A program made the position numbers and the translations under genes. 64,000 nucleotides of DNA from Chrysaora quinquecirrha (lineage: Eukaryota > Cnidaria > Scyphozoa > Semaeostomeae > Pelagiidae): positions 3,014,411 through 3,078,410 of the forward strand of contig JACTAT010000051.1 of the NCBI GenBank assembly GCA_014526335.1, written 5' to 3'. Within the stretch, counting starts at the first letter, position 1, and every line of letters starts with the position of its first letter. Below the pieces are notes generated by a model, which did no database searches, was not told where the DNA came from, and worked only from the letters and a program-made list of their open reading frames with translations. Below, piece by piece: positions 24,036-35,185 of the stretch.

Positions 24036-27000
24036 CCATCATTATAATCAATCATCATCATCGACAACCTTATTTAACATTAGTTTTACAATAGCAATCT
24101 TTGCAAAAACGTAAAAACCTGGCTTTTTGGAAACTCTTTAGGCAGAACTTTAGGAATCTATAAGATAGCAAAGCACAAGCAGTTATTAAATGAGATTACC
24201 TATTTCACATCTTTTTCCAGTCCATCCTTTATTACAGCTACAATTAAACATTGCTACTCCATCAATGCAAACACCATGTCTGCCACAATAACCAAATTCT
24301 GTGATTATATCTTCACCTTCAATCACTGTATCGACATTGCCCGGATCACAATCATTTATATCTGACAAAAAAAAAGATCATGAATAGCAAAAACTCATAA
24401 CGCTAGAAAGAGAAAACAGTAAAGTCCCATTGCTAAGAAACCCATTTTCCTATCCTTTTCTTAATGTTCTTAAGAAAATTCAGGACCTGAGTTTCTTGGA
24501 GTGATTCCTTAAAAATCGGACTTTACTGTAATACCTGAGTTTCATTACAGCAAATTCTCCTCGTAGAATGACTTCAGCTGCCTCCATTACGGGATCACAA
24601 AACCTCTCCATGCTTACAATCATTATGTTGCTTATTCCCTGGTGCCAAAATATTTTGCACTTTCTTGTTCCAGCTACATCTTAACCCCCTCTTCTTCTTT
24701 TTCTTATGTAAGCAATGTGTAAACATAAATTATAACAGCCAATAATCAATAAACAAAACCAGACCTGACGCATACAACAAGGGTCGTTGACTTGAGGATA
24801 ACAGGAGGTAAGTACTGAAAGATCAGACCGCAGGGGTATTATCAGGTAGAACAACGGCGAAAGGAATAATTTGTTAAATTCCTAAAGGATGGGGTCCACT
24901 GCCATTCGCCACCATTGTCCTATTGATGCAAGCATCCTTGGATTCACGTCATGGTAGTGCTGTTAGTATAAGGCAGCAGCCCAAAGCTGAAAATTGTACT
25001 TACTTATTTCGCAATGTTTTCCAGTGAATCCTTTTATACAGTTGCATTTATAAGCATTAACCAGATCGAGGCATTTAGCAGTGCCAGTTGTATTGCATGG
25101 ATTTGGTGCGCAATCATCAATATTTATATCACATGTTTTACCAGTGAATCCAGCTTTGCAGTTGCATCTAAAATCTGCCAATTCATTGATGCAGATACCT
25201 GAATTATTGCATGGTTTTGATGCACAATGATTAATCCTTTCCTCGCAATTTCTTCCACGGTATCCGATACTACAATTACAGGTATAATTGCCAATGCCAT
25301 CGATGCATTGAGCTCCATTTAGGCACGGTAGTGATGCGCATTCATTGATGTTTATCGAACAATTGATGCCAGTATATCCAGGCTGGCATACGCATTTGTA
25401 TGAGTTGATGCCATCAATACACTGTGCACCATTCTGGCAAGGAGATGCTGCAAGCATAAAGAAAGTTGAATAAAACCAAATCTTAGCTTAATTTTTTATT
25501 GTCAATCTCAACGATACAGTCGCATCACAAAAGTGCTCGAATGAATCTAAACTCAACCTCTCACTAACTGCCCACGATACGATCACATCTCAAAGGTACC
25601 ATAGTGAATCTAAAACCAACCTCTCACTGACTTTCAATATCACTACAACAGTTCAAAGGTACCACAATCAAACTCAAAGCTGCAAGAATGAATCTAAACT
25701 CAATTTCAAAGTCACCGGAATGAACAATATTTGTTGCACAGTTTCTCACAGGGTAATCTATTCATACCCCCTTTTATTTCTCAAAGAATCAGAACAATCA
25801 TAAACAACAGACAAGCCCTTCACGGGGGTACTCACGATCACATTCATCGATATTTGTTTCAGAGTAATCTCTATTCATACCCCCTTTATTTCTCAACGAA
25901 TCAGAGCAATCATAAACAACAGACAAGCCCTTCACGGGGGTACTCACGATCACATTCATTGATGTTTGTTTCACAATTCCTTCCAGTATAACCAGGATAA
26001 CAGTTGCAGCTGTAATCATTTATCTTATCTGTGCATGAGCCATTGTTGCAGATGCCAGCCAGACATTCATTGATGTCAATTTCACAGCTTTTACCTGAAT
26101 ACCCAGGTACGCAAGTGCACTAAAGAAAAGAAGAATGGAAGAAATTTATGAAAAAAGATTCAGACACAAATTTCACAGCAAAGATACTATGAGAAAGAGT
26201 AGAAGGCTTTGATATTGTTGCAACGTGCAGCCTTATTAGTATGCTAATGTTGTATCTCTATATGGTTCCACCGTCTTCACTACCGAATGACCGATTCAAG
26301 ATTCATATCATACAATCGTTCTGCTAGTTCATGTATCACTGAAGCAATACCCAAAGGAGCAAACGTTAATTACAATACATGTGAGCTCTGCTAGCAATAT
26401 GATACTTTCCCGTTGCATACATTATCTGCCTATAGCGTTGATGACTTTTTTGCTGTTTCGCTTTGGTTTCTAAGCCTGTTTTAGCTTTCCCACGAACTTC
26501 GCTATTATGTGTTCCTTTATTTATTTTATTCAAAATGTTTAGCTTCCAAAAGCACCAAAATACGTTTTCAGGATGCATGCATTAATTTTGGCTCTTCCTA
26601 CTTCAAAATAAAACAGCACTCAAGTAAGAAACACACAAAATAGGGTTTTAACAGCCCCGAATGAGAATGCATCTGAAAATCGTCAAACAATCAGACATCA
26701 GAAGATCAGCCCAACAACTGACGCTATTTTTCAAGCTATCGGGACTCAAAATCTCTTTCCATTTCTAGCAGTCAAATTATAAGTCTAAACCGATCAGGTT
26801 AACTCTTCGTCGAAGCGCTATAAGAAGAACCAGAACATCAAAATTGGAAAAAATGGCTTACATTGTAATCTAGGTGAATATCCTTGCATGTACCACCATT
26901 GACACAAGGATTCGGATCACATTCGTTGGTTCCATTATGACATGTTTTGCCATGGAATCCAGAAGGACATGTACATGTGAAGCTATTTATTCCATCAGCG

Positions 27001-30000
27001 CAAGAACCTAGAAAGACGAATTGAATAGTGAAGAAATGGACTAAATAACTTTGTTCAGATGAGATGATATTGGCTTCCGGGAGAGGGGGTACTTAATATA
27101 ATGATGGTTTGGGTATGTGTCGCCCATACGGGTTGGTTTTTTACTCTGGGAAATCTTCATAGAATACGCTCGTTTCCGCTTATCATTATCCATAATATAG
27201 GGCCTATGTCTACGTTATAATGGGCCACCCAAAAGTGGTATGTAATATCTCAGCGGCACATCTCCGTCCATCGTTATATACCCCAACCTCGGGATTCTGC
27301 TTTCAATGCAGAAGCAAATAGAGGCAATAGAATACAATCTATCGAAAACAACTTCTTCTAGGCTTCAAAAGCTTCTCTCTGATGCTGGAAGGTTTACCAG
27401 ACCTCGCGGAGAATCCTGCAGCAGTAAAATAAATTTGATTTTCTAGAAAAAGTAGAGATAGAAATTCAATAATTAGATTACATACCACCGTTCTTGCATG
27501 GATTAGGAGAACAATCATCGATATTTGTCTCACAATGCAACCCAGTGTATCCTGACCTGCACTGGCATGTGTAACCGTTGATACCATCAACACATTGAGC
27601 ACCGTTTTGGCAAGGCGAACTGGCACATTCATTGATATTTATATTGCAGGTCTTGCCTGTGTAACCAGCTGAGCATGAGCAATGGAAATCATTGACTTTA
27701 TCCTGAAAAGGAGAACTCTTAATGTTTATTTCATGAGTGTTTGATTCGGGAAACAACTAAGGGCCAAGAGGCTGAGATTTCGAGATGAGGCCAAACACCC
27801 AAAGCTTCTTTCTATTATTCTAAGCTCTCCTGAGTTACCTTACACTCTAGAGTAATCTCGAAATTTCGAATCAAGATCTAGCAAGAGCTACCATTGGGCT
27901 CCCTAAACATTTCCAGGATGTTTTATCTTTAGGCCCTGGTAAAACGATCTAATACAATTTGTCGATCATTTGCGTTTTACTTGCTATGCAATTTTCTGCA
28001 GGGTGGCCTAACAGTCAAACAATGTTTGAAAGCAAAAATGAACAGAAATTATCCAGGACTGAAATTCTTGCAAAAGTTTGTTTATAAAGCAATAAAATTA
28101 AGGGCCATAGCTAGAAGCTTTTTGCAAATTCTGAGAGAGGATTACAGCAGGAAGAAATGATAAAAGATTAAAACACTACAAAACTTAAAGGAAGATGAAA
28201 CATATGGATGAAACAAATTAAACAAACCGTGCAAGCTGCCCCATTTTGACAAGGGTTCGGCGAGCAATCATCATTATCTAAAATAAAAAAAGTTAAAAAT
28301 CGATTAAATTTGATATCATTATGTTATTTTTTCTCTTGAAACACCATTGCAAGGCAAGTCATACCTTATTCAAATTAACTAGAAAGTATACAATAACGGA
28401 GTGACTTTGTATAAGTTAGGTTTATAAACAAAAAAAAAGATATAAATACTTGTTTGACAGGTTTTTCCAGTAAATCCAGCAGGGCATGCGCAATAAAAGT
28501 CTGTCCGTCTGTTCGTACAAGCTGCTCCATTTTTGCAAGGATCTGGAGAGCACATGTTGATTTCTGCAGTAAATAAACAAACCGTTAAGATAAACAAACA
28601 TCAAAACAAATTATAGATAGACTAAAGCAGAGAAAGTTAATGGCAACAAACTGACATTCAGATAATTTTTGCCAGCACATCACACTCATTGCCTACGTTT
28701 GACGACCCTTTTTGACATTTCAATGGCACCCATTTGTGCCCAATTGCCACCATGCATTACTTACTAACTTTCCGAACAATTTCAAGACCTCCACTTTCAA
28801 AAGGACCCTCTCCCCACTCTAATTTACAGCAGCGTTGGAACAATTAAATAATATTTTCAGGATAGGGTGGCCCTGTTTGCACACAGTGCTGTTATCAAAC
28901 CACAGATTGATCTTACACCTTTTTTTATAAGGAACACCTTTATAAGGAACTCGAGGCTGAATATTCCCAAACAATTGAGGAACTTTAAGAAACTGCCGAG
29001 GCTCGGATGAAAAACTAAGAATGAGTTTTTTCAAGAACAAGACGATTTGTGCAAAAAACAGCAGAATAACAATGTATTTACCATCGATCTTCCAAAAAAG
29101 ACTTTATTTATATTTAAAGTTAGAAAATGAAGCAAGTTTATATGAATTTGCTGTAAAAATTAGTATTCAAACATATCTCACGAAAAGGAACAGCATAAGG
29201 AACTTCAGCCTCATTTTGTGGAAAAATTAAGAAACTCCAGCCTAAACTCAGAGTTAAGGTTCCTTATAAAAAAACGTGTATTACTATAAGGGGACAACAA
29301 GTAACTTCAAGTTTATTCAGAACTAAGATCATTAGATCATCCATAAGATTTCCACCCCGCTTATCCCAACCCTCACCTCCATTACAAATAAGCACCTTGG
29401 CGTACAGTTTCCACATGTTCATCCAATTATATATCACGTGATATTTTTGTTACCTGTCTGACAAAGTTCGCCTGTGTAACCAGGAACACAGGTGCATTTG
29501 AAAAGGTCTGGTCCGGAGTTTGTACATGTTCCGCCATTCTGGCAAGGACTGCTTCTGCACTTGTTCATATCTAAATGTAAATCAAATGACAATTAAGATT
29601 AAGTAAAGTAAGAGTAAAAAATAAAAGATTAAAGAGTGTTGTCATAAAAGTAACAGTAAGTTGATATTACAAATAACCAAATTTTTTCATTTCTTTATTC
29701 TTACAATTATTGTTGCTATTACTGTTAATTTGATTTAACTGTATGACGACACTCCGTACATTGTGGAGTAATGTCATTATCTATAAATTGAAGTTGAAAT
29801 TTAACAAGCTAAAAGCAGAAAAGCCTGTAAAACAGATGAGATTTCCTGGAACAGTTCACAAAAGCGTTAATCCTTCTTTAGAGATAAATGAACTAAAATT
29901 TTGGTTATCTTCTTCAATAACAAAGAAGACAAGGCGTAGATTGTGCATGGCATGCAAATTAACTGTGAACTAAGGGACGTCAGGGTCATAATTCAATTAG

Positions 30001-33000
30001 AAGGTCATAGTTCAATTAGGAGGTCATAGTTCAGTTTAGGTCATAGTTCAATCAAAGTCAAAGTACACGGTATAATAAAAAGGTTATGAAGTATGATAAA
30101 ATTAACATCATGCTAAAATGCATTCTTCGTGTTCTGTTTTATTTTCACTTATTCATTACTCTAAAGAGACCAAATTTCTTTAAAAAAATCGAATTACAGA
30201 ATCACAATATAACAAATCAAGATGTCAAAAAACTCTTACCCTTGTCACAGTTTGTACCAGTCCAATCGGTGTTACAAACGCAGTCACCGCCATTTACACA
30301 TCTCCCATTAACTGCAAAAATAACGGTAATGTTCTTAAACTTATTAAGGAAGGTTAGACTTATTACCTAGGCCTAAACCTTGGCCCAAGTTATCGCTTAT
30401 CAAACTGAGACTAACACCAAGCTAATGAGAGTGAATGCAAGTCTCTTACCACAACCAAACGACTTTAAACAAGTCGTACAAGTTAAGCCACCCCAACCAT
30501 TGTGACATCTAAGATAAAAAGCAAAACAGTGAGGATAATTAAAAAAGAGATTCAGTTGCAGTAAGATAAGAATATTGCAAACGAGGGGCGATTTACTCCT
30601 TCAAATCTCGTACGCCTTTGCAAGAAACCTATTGTTTTCATAGAAATCCTTTGGAAATCCTTTTATTTTCATAAAAATCTCGTACATCTTTTTAAGGAGT
30701 GAATTGCCCCTCGATTGCAAAGTAAAAAGCAGTTCACTCTAGGAAGATCTATGTACATTATATGCCTTGAGGTGGCAAAACGATTCAACCATGATCGATC
30801 AATCTGCCACAAACGTGCACTTTCTCAATGTACACGCTTTTTTTATAAGGAACCTACCTCAAGGCCTAGTTCTTGAAGTTCCTTATTTTTGGACCTCTTT
30901 TGAGGCAATTATAGTTCAAAAAGTTCCTTAATAGTTCCTTAATTTTAACTGCACATACAGTGGTCTTAACAATAAAAGAGAGACACTTGCATGTGAGCAA
31001 AGCCCGAGAATACTCAAGGAAACATTTGATACATGCTTAACTTACAATTTATGTGATTTTCGACTGCAAATGAATGGAACCGGCTTTCTAATTCTTGATA
31101 ATTTGCAGTGACAAAAATATTCAACAATGAAAGGTTCCTTAGTGATTTTCTCTTTAGTTGTATAAGTTCTTTAAATTTTCGGTCCTTCTACATGTAGGTT
31201 CCTTATAAAGTGGTTCTTTATAAAAAAAAGCGTGTACACTTTTCCAAATCAACTTGACTAAGCTCCAAAAGTTGCTAAGAGTATCAAGTATTCTGGCCCT
31301 CACCGAATGACTATAACTAGCGAAAAAGTCAAATTTCGGCACCTTTCTTGCTTCAACATTTCGACATGGTTTGCAATGGTATTTAAACAAACCGATCTGA
31401 ACCAAAAAGGTTAACTTAAGTAAAGTTGCTTATCAAACGGTTGGATGAAATGACGGATAAGTTGCAGAAATATTATATGTGATAAAAGGCTCCAAATATT
31501 GTTGAATGATCTTAAAGCGAGTAAGCCGTCAACAAAGTTGATTTATTCAAGGTGTAGAAATGGAAGACCTCGTTAAGAATAATAATTCCATCTGAAATAT
31601 AACAGATGACAGTTGAAACCTGCAGTAGCTAATTGCAGTTTCATTTTTGAAGGTGAAGTGTATTTAATACCAGGCGTTAGGATTTGAAATGTAGATAAAC
31701 TAACGAGTAAAAATGTGAAAGGGGCCTTTGAAAATTATTAAAAAAGAAGTTATAAGGTAGAGTAATGTTAATGAATAAAACGTTTAATGTTTGTACATAC
31801 TTGCATTCATCAGGTTTGCTGCATGTTGCATGAGAGAAATCGCATCCAGGATAGCATATAGCTGTTGACAAAAAGAAAACATTTTCAAAGTTATTTCAGC
31901 TTATTATAGCTTCATACAATCTTGAGCTTGAAAAGGCATTCGCTATCGCAAATAAAGTCTTAACTAACTGAATACATACGTAAATGACATTCGCTTCCTT
32001 TCCAACCTTTATTGCATATTTTACTCCCTGTGTTTCTATCACAAGTGTAATGACCTGTGTTATCATCTTTTGCAAGGCAATGGGTGTTGCAGTCTGTTCC
32101 ATAGTAATCTTTTTCACACCATACCCTAAAAGAAAGACGAAACTTTGATATTTGACACTTGCAAGTCAGATGCAAGGTAAGTCAGATGCAAGGTAAAGGC
32201 AAAACAGAAAAGGGCAGCCAGGCGAGGTAAGGTTAGTCACGTCCAAATCAAGACAAGAAAAGTCAAGTCAAGTCGAGTCGAGTTGAGTCAAGTCAAGACA
32301 GGTCACGTCACTCCACTTCACGACACAACACAAGTCGCATCAGGTCACGTGACTATCACGCCATATCACGTCATGTCAGGTCAGGTCACATCACTTAGCC
32401 ACGAAAAATAGATCAAATCAGATCAAACAAAATTGCAAATATAGAATTGACTTACCAGGCATAGAAAAGAATACTTGATCTTCTACCAGATATTGTTATT
32501 GATCTATAGCTTTTTTCATTGACAGATTTGCCAGCAGCAATATAAATATTATGGCCATAGAGATCTGCAAGATCATCAGCACCACCCAAAAATCTTCCCG
32601 TATCATCATCCCAAACTTCAGCACGGAAACCAAAGCCACCCTAGAAAAATCATCATCATCATCATCAACATCATCATCATCATCATTGTCAGTGATTTTC
32701 ATTATTTTCCATGTTCGGAGGTTGTATGTGCCACTATCGTTATTTTTCTTTTTGGAGTAATCTGAGAGACCAAATCATCAGTATTTTCAGGGACACCGGA
32801 ACGATGGTAGGGCAAGGGGGTGACCAGGAACCTAACGGGAATTGAGGTAAAAATTGGGGGGTTCGGTAGTACTCCCCCATAAAATTTTTTCTGTCTACAC
32901 CCTTTAGATTGGCTTAAATGCAACAAAAGTTTTTCAACAAGTATTAATCATGTTTTTATATGACAATTTTTGGCTATGTCCCACATGCACGCATAATAAT

Positions 33001-35185
33001 GGCAAAGCATAATAATGGCAAAATATCATATTTTACTTTGTCAAAGTCAATTATCATTTTACATTGAAAGGGCACTTTTGCCCCCTTGCCCCCTAACGAA
33101 AGGACAGGAGATGCACTTGCCCCCCTGTGTCCCCCCTCTCTGTCATCCCTGAGTATTTTCATGCTTAACTGCACTAATCCCCTCAAACAGGAACCCTATA
33201 CAAGGGCTGCAGCTGAAATGCTAATGCCTACAATAATATATTGGTTCTTGTAGTCTCTTGAACGAGGGTTAGACTAGGACCAATAACACTAACCTAACAC
33301 CTGACAAACTGCTCCCACAATGATGTGCAGCTTAGCAAAACATTAGCAAAACGAACATTAATACAAACCTGCCAGGGATGCGTAAATCTCCAGCTAAGTG
33401 GATTGTACAGATTACTAGGTCCCATAACATGACCATAGCCTGGAAATGACATACTATCATCTCCAAGTACCCACGTTCTTGCATATACGGCACATTGGGT
33501 GAAGCTTTTAACAGGCAGAGTTGTAAGACAAAATTTGAACCAGTTGTCACAATCATTTGAACACCAAAATGTCAAATGAGATTCGCAGCATTTTCCATTA
33601 TACACTTTATTGCTTGGATTGTTATAATCTTTCATTTGCACTTGTAAATAGCCAATTCCATGAAGAGTCTACAAGATAAGGAACATCATTATTATACTAA
33701 CAGACACACAAGAGCATGGGGCTATCCCTGTAGCCTGCATGCAGCTCCAAACTCTTCTTCTAGAAAGAAAGAGTTGCAGCTGGCAATACCTACTGCCCCC
33801 TGTCACACAATGGTTTAGCCCTGGGTGAAAGCCACAAAAACCCTTCGGTGCAGGATCTTGGCAAAACCAATAGAACACAATACCCCCTAGTATTTTTGCA
33901 TGGTGCACACAAATTGTGGTCTGGGATGTTAACTTGATGCAGCGGTGTAGCCAAACATCAAACAATGGATGGGTAAAAGGGTGTGGTTGATGAAAATTAG
34001 GGCGTGGTTCAAGGAAGAACAACCAAGTTGTACCCTACATCATTTTTACACCAGATTTAGCCTTTATACAAAACCTATCTTGGCAATGATTGGGGGGCCA
34101 ACTCTCCCCATGCTTCATGTCTATTATTGCAGAGGTGAAAGGGTGTGGTCAAATAAAATTAGGTTGTAATGAATTTCAAAGAAATTGACATGATGTAGGA
34201 AAACTCTCGATAAGGCAGATAAGTAGCCTTCAGAGAATTGAGATTTATCTCAGTCATGTGGCCTTTGATATAACTTAGTGTATCAGATATCTGTCAAATG
34301 TAATTCATTATTGGAAAGCAGGTCATGTGATTCAAGTTAAATACTGGGGGTTAGGGCAACGTCCACAATGTCACAAACTTTTGTGTTTGAGCAGAAAAAT
34401 GTGCGTAATTGAACGTAATACAACTGAAAGGAATTTTTATTTTAATTGATGACTTTTTGTAATGGAATGCAATCAGCACTTTGATTAGAAAGCTGAACCT
34501 TGGAATAGCAGAAAATCGGACAGGAATATGTAACAATTCCTGAGCATCAACATTTTGCACATGTAGCAATACCTTCCTTTTTACTTTGTTTCAAATCGTG
34601 GCGTTTGTAACCCTTGCACTGGCGGAATTTTAAGGATCATGTTTTCTATTTCTTTATCAAAGTAGCTATCTTATCCGCTTCATTTCAGCGATACGAGGGG
34701 GGCAATTCTCTCCTCAAAAAGGTGTATGAGATTTTTATGGAAACAAAAGGATTTCCAAGGGATTTCTGTGTTAAAACAATAGGTTTTCTACCAAAGGTGT
34801 ACGAGATTTAAAGGAGTGAATCGCCCCTCACAATGATACAGCAAGATGAAAATTCTGCAACGTTTTGAAGAGAAAAAATTTTCGCACGTTATACGCGCAA
34901 GTTCTAGTTCATATACCACCAGCGTGTGAAGTATTTCGTTTGTTTATCAACAAAATCACCCATCAAATTTTGAATTGATCTTTCCAGTGCCCACTTATTT
35001 TTGTTTATGTTGTCTCGTGAAGCGTGACTTTAGAAACAGAATTTTGGCCTACAAAAGCTGCCAATCCCTCACAACGTCCACGGTGAATTTTTGAGTTGGA
35101 AAATCTTCGATCGAAACGTGCCACTTACCTTGAAAATGGTGCTCAGTAATAACAATAAAATTTCGACTTTGAAGTATGCTTTCAT
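17198..35185 (-). CDS. Notch-ligand-like (MNNL-DSL-EGF) transmembrane protein, gene B, complete
   Basis: Twenty-four exons, 5' to 3': 35129-35185, 33369-33668, 32456-32640, 31980-32125, 31801-31861, 30450-30508, 30240-30311, 29454-29570, 28450-28563, 28228-28277, 27486-27702, 26862-27007, 25948-26119, 25004-25447, 24200-24361, 23408-23524, 23087-23200, 22471-22590, 21433-21780, 20155-20274, 19574-19666, 19107-19142, 18082-18204, 17198-17316. They sum to 3492 bases (1163 residues) with every phase matching and no internal stop. Order: signal peptide, MNNL, DSL, about 22 EGF modules, short linker, one membrane segment, 51-residue tail. It would act at the cell surface as a Notch ligand or DSL-type adhesion protein. 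Vertebrate Jagged has 16 EGFs plus a Cys-rich region and Delta fewer EGFs, so this array is long and lacks the Jagged Cys-rich region. Confidence 0.9.
18420..18900. mobile_element. Family-A MITE, with internal duplication
   Basis: It starts near TGCCAAACGATCAAACATTG and ends GTTTGATCGTTTGGGCAGGG. The segment TTTCAAAAACATTGCTGAGC with following GAATTCTGCTTGTCAAACC occurs twice inside (about 18555 and 18768). It lies in a gene B intron. Confidence 0.65.
19574..21780 (-). CDS. Gene B exons 19-21, EGF modules 18-22
   Basis: Exon 21433-21780 (348 bp) has three EGFs ([46 protein letters not shown]). Exon 20155-20274 has one ([18 protein letters not shown]). Exon 19574-19666 is a short module ([20 protein letters not shown]). 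The intron between exons 19 and 20 holds the tandem SINE array. Confidence 0.88.
19770..19985. mobile_element. Family-A MITE, shorter copy
   Basis: Begins GGCCTGGCCAAACGATCAAA and contains repeated CAAACATTTG, CAAAACATTGCTCGTCCAAC and ATGTTTTTGGACG words. The right end is degenerate (TTTGTGTTTGATG). Confidence 0.55.
20440..21350 (-). repeat. Tandem array of tRNA-derived SINE units
   Basis: About four units of roughly 230 bases follow one another. On the minus strand each has TATAGCTCAGTGGAAACGTC, then a B box like GGTTTGAATCCCAT, then GGTATGCCACTTGTGG, CCCTAGTGTTCGCCATT and a tail AGCCTTGGGCTGTATGACTT. Units join tail to head, as in a tandem array, unlike the usual scattered SINE insertions. 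Confidence 0.7.
21830..22275 (-). mobile_element. SINE family-1 copy split by a nested MITE
   Basis: The same SINE head (GATTCGAACC in plus orientation at about 21863) and tail (CAAGTCATACAGCCCAAGG) are followed by a 250-bp family-B inverted-repeat element at about 21998-22245. The SINE then resumes with GGCTATGTTGAGCCTTCTTC. The order of events is therefore SINE first, MITE second. Confidence 0.65.
22471..24361 (-). CDS. Gene B exons 15-18, single EGF exons including an 8-Cys module
   Basis: Exon 24200-24361 has the long Cys1-Cys2 insert ([15 protein letters not shown]...[10 protein letters not shown]). Exon 23408-23524 is [16 protein letters not shown]. Exon 23087-23200 carries doubled cysteines ([17 protein letters not shown]). 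Exon 22471-22590 is [18 protein letters not shown]. The intron after exon 15 contains the CAT microsatellite and the intron after exon 17 a GIY-YIG retroelement fragment. Confidence 0.9.
22775..22990 (+). mobile_element. Fragment of a retroelement with a GIY-YIG-type domain (Penelope-like)
   Basis: The plus strand encodes [20 protein letters not shown] followed by [14 protein letters not shown] and YVG at the right spacing, a following Arg and a His match the GIY-YIG nuclease found with Penelope-like reverse transcriptases, including the preceding C-x-C. Only about 60 codons remain and no reverse transcriptase is present nearby, so the copy is dead. It lies in a gene B intron. Confidence 0.55.
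23825..24065. repeat. (CAT)n microsatellite
   Basis: About 240 bases of nearly perfect CAT repeats with a few CTT and CAC interruptions, and an internal higher-order repeat (CATCTTCATCACCAT occurs twice). In a gene B intron. The poly-His, poly-Asp and poly-Met frames are artefacts. Confidence 0.95.
25004..25447 (-). CDS. Gene B exon 14, block of four EGF modules
   Basis: The first codon is completed across the intron to give [13 protein letters not shown]. Modules [28 protein letters not shown] and [12 protein letters not shown] follow. 444 bp, phase 1-1, ending GAAATA-A before GTAAGT. Its sequence is nearly the same as gene A 3783-4227, apart from the last EGF, where the two diverge ([12 protein letters not shown] here, ERCIDDIADYKC in A). 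Confidence 0.92.
25748..25965. repeat. Two-copy 110-bp tandem duplication over the end of gene B exon 13
   Basis: The string CATACCCCC...ACAAGCCCTTCACGGGGGTA followed by CTCACGATCACATTCAT occurs at about 25755-25855 and 25870-25970. The second copy includes the true exon end and donor; the first is an intronic pseudo-exon end with the same GTGAGT donor. Confidence 0.85.
25948..28277 (-). CDS. Gene B exons 10-13, EGF modules 5-10
   Basis: Exon 28228-28277 ([16 protein letters not shown]) stops in phase 0 inside an EGF. Exon 27486-27702 completes it and adds [17 protein letters not shown] and [14 protein letters not shown]. Exon 26862-27007 ([24 protein letters not shown]) and exon 25948-26119 ([30 protein letters not shown]) follow. 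This stretch is intact in gene B, in contrast with the lesion in gene A. Confidence 0.9.
27933..28031. mobile_element. Family-A MITE fragment
   Basis: GGCCCTGGTAAAACGATCTA at the start and ACAGTCAAACAATGTTTG near the end. It is short and degraded, in a gene B intron. Confidence 0.4.
28450..31861 (-). CDS. Gene B exons 5-9, EGF modules 1-4
   Basis: Exons 31801-31861 ([13 protein letters not shown]), 30450-30508 ([13 protein letters not shown]), 30240-30311 ([13 protein letters not shown]), 29454-29570 ([16 protein letters not shown]) and 28450-28563 ([16 protein letters not shown]). The first two modules have the short loops usual after DSL; the next two are standard six-Cys EGFs with phase 1-1 exons. 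Splice sites and phases all agree. Confidence 0.9.
28914..29280. mobile_element. Family-C-related MITE, divergent
   Basis: TACACCTTTTTTTATAAGGA at the left and CCTTATAAAAAAACGTGTA at the right form the inverted repeats. The interior differs from the other copies. Confidence 0.55.
29977..30062. repeat. Short tandem repeat, about 20-bp unit
   Basis: Four degenerate copies of AGGTCATAGTTCAATTAG in a gene B intron. Confidence 0.7.
30582..30718. repeat. Family-D palindromic short repeat (reference copy)
   Basis: A 130-bp unit bounded by GAGGGGCGATTTACTCCTTC and GAGTGAATTGCCCCTCG. The inside alternates AATCTCGTACGCCTTTG, ATTGTTTTCATAGAAATCC and CTTTTATTTTCATAAAAATC. Related copies are at 34695-34832, 57266-57391, 14795-14937, 13963-14085 and about 12906-13030. 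Confidence 0.6.
30831..31236. mobile_element. Family-C MITE with TA ends (Tc1/mariner-like), copy 1
   Basis: The ends TACACGCTTTTTTTATAAGG and TATAAAAAAAAGCGTGTA are inverted repeats bounded by TA, the target duplication of Tc1/mariner elements. The interior is AT-rich with no ORF. It is nearly identical to 58578-58988. Confidence 0.7.
31980..32125 (-). CDS. Gene B exon 4, DSL domain
   Basis: It reads [16 protein letters not shown], then [17 protein letters not shown], then GSECH. It has the six DSL cysteines and the WCEKDYYG signature. The acceptor is at 32126-32127 and the donor GTATGT follows 31980. This module, with MNNL, contacts Notch in the known ligands. Confidence 0.94.
32205..32400. 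repeat. Degenerate (AAGTC)n tract
   Basis: CAAGTCAAGTCGAGTCGAGT and related GTCACGTCA words in the intron after the DSL exon of gene B; the same pentamer dominates 62796-63090. A short CATCAT run follows at 32647-32690. Confidence 0.6.
32456..33668 (-). CDS. Gene B exons 2-3, MNNL domain
   Basis: Exon 33369-33668 (100 codons, phase 0) includes [19 protein letters not shown] and KFC, then [13 protein letters not shown] and RFTHPWQ. Exon 32456-32640 encodes [20 protein letters not shown] through [14 protein letters not shown] and ends mid-codon before the DSL tryptophan. Cysteine spacing and the CDNWFKFC core match MNNL domains of Delta/Jagged. Confidence 0.9.
34695..34832. repeat. Family-D palindromic short repeat
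   Basis: Starts GAGGGGGGCAATTCTCTCCT and ends GAGTGAATCGCCCCTC, in opposite sense to the 30.6-kb copy. It is in intron 1 of gene B. Confidence 0.6.
35129..35185 (-). CDS. Gene B exon 1, signal peptide
   Basis: Nineteen codons from the ATG at 35185 ([19 protein letters not shown]) end at a consensus GTAAGT donor in phase 0. The basic N-terminus and Leu-rich core are typical of secretion signals. Intron 1 (33669-35128) contains a copy of the GGGGCAATTC... repeat at 34695-34832. Confidence 0.85.

Noticed and set aside
23821..24114. Poly-His, poly-Asp and poly-Met reading frames
   Set aside because: They are the three frames of a (CAT)n microsatellite.
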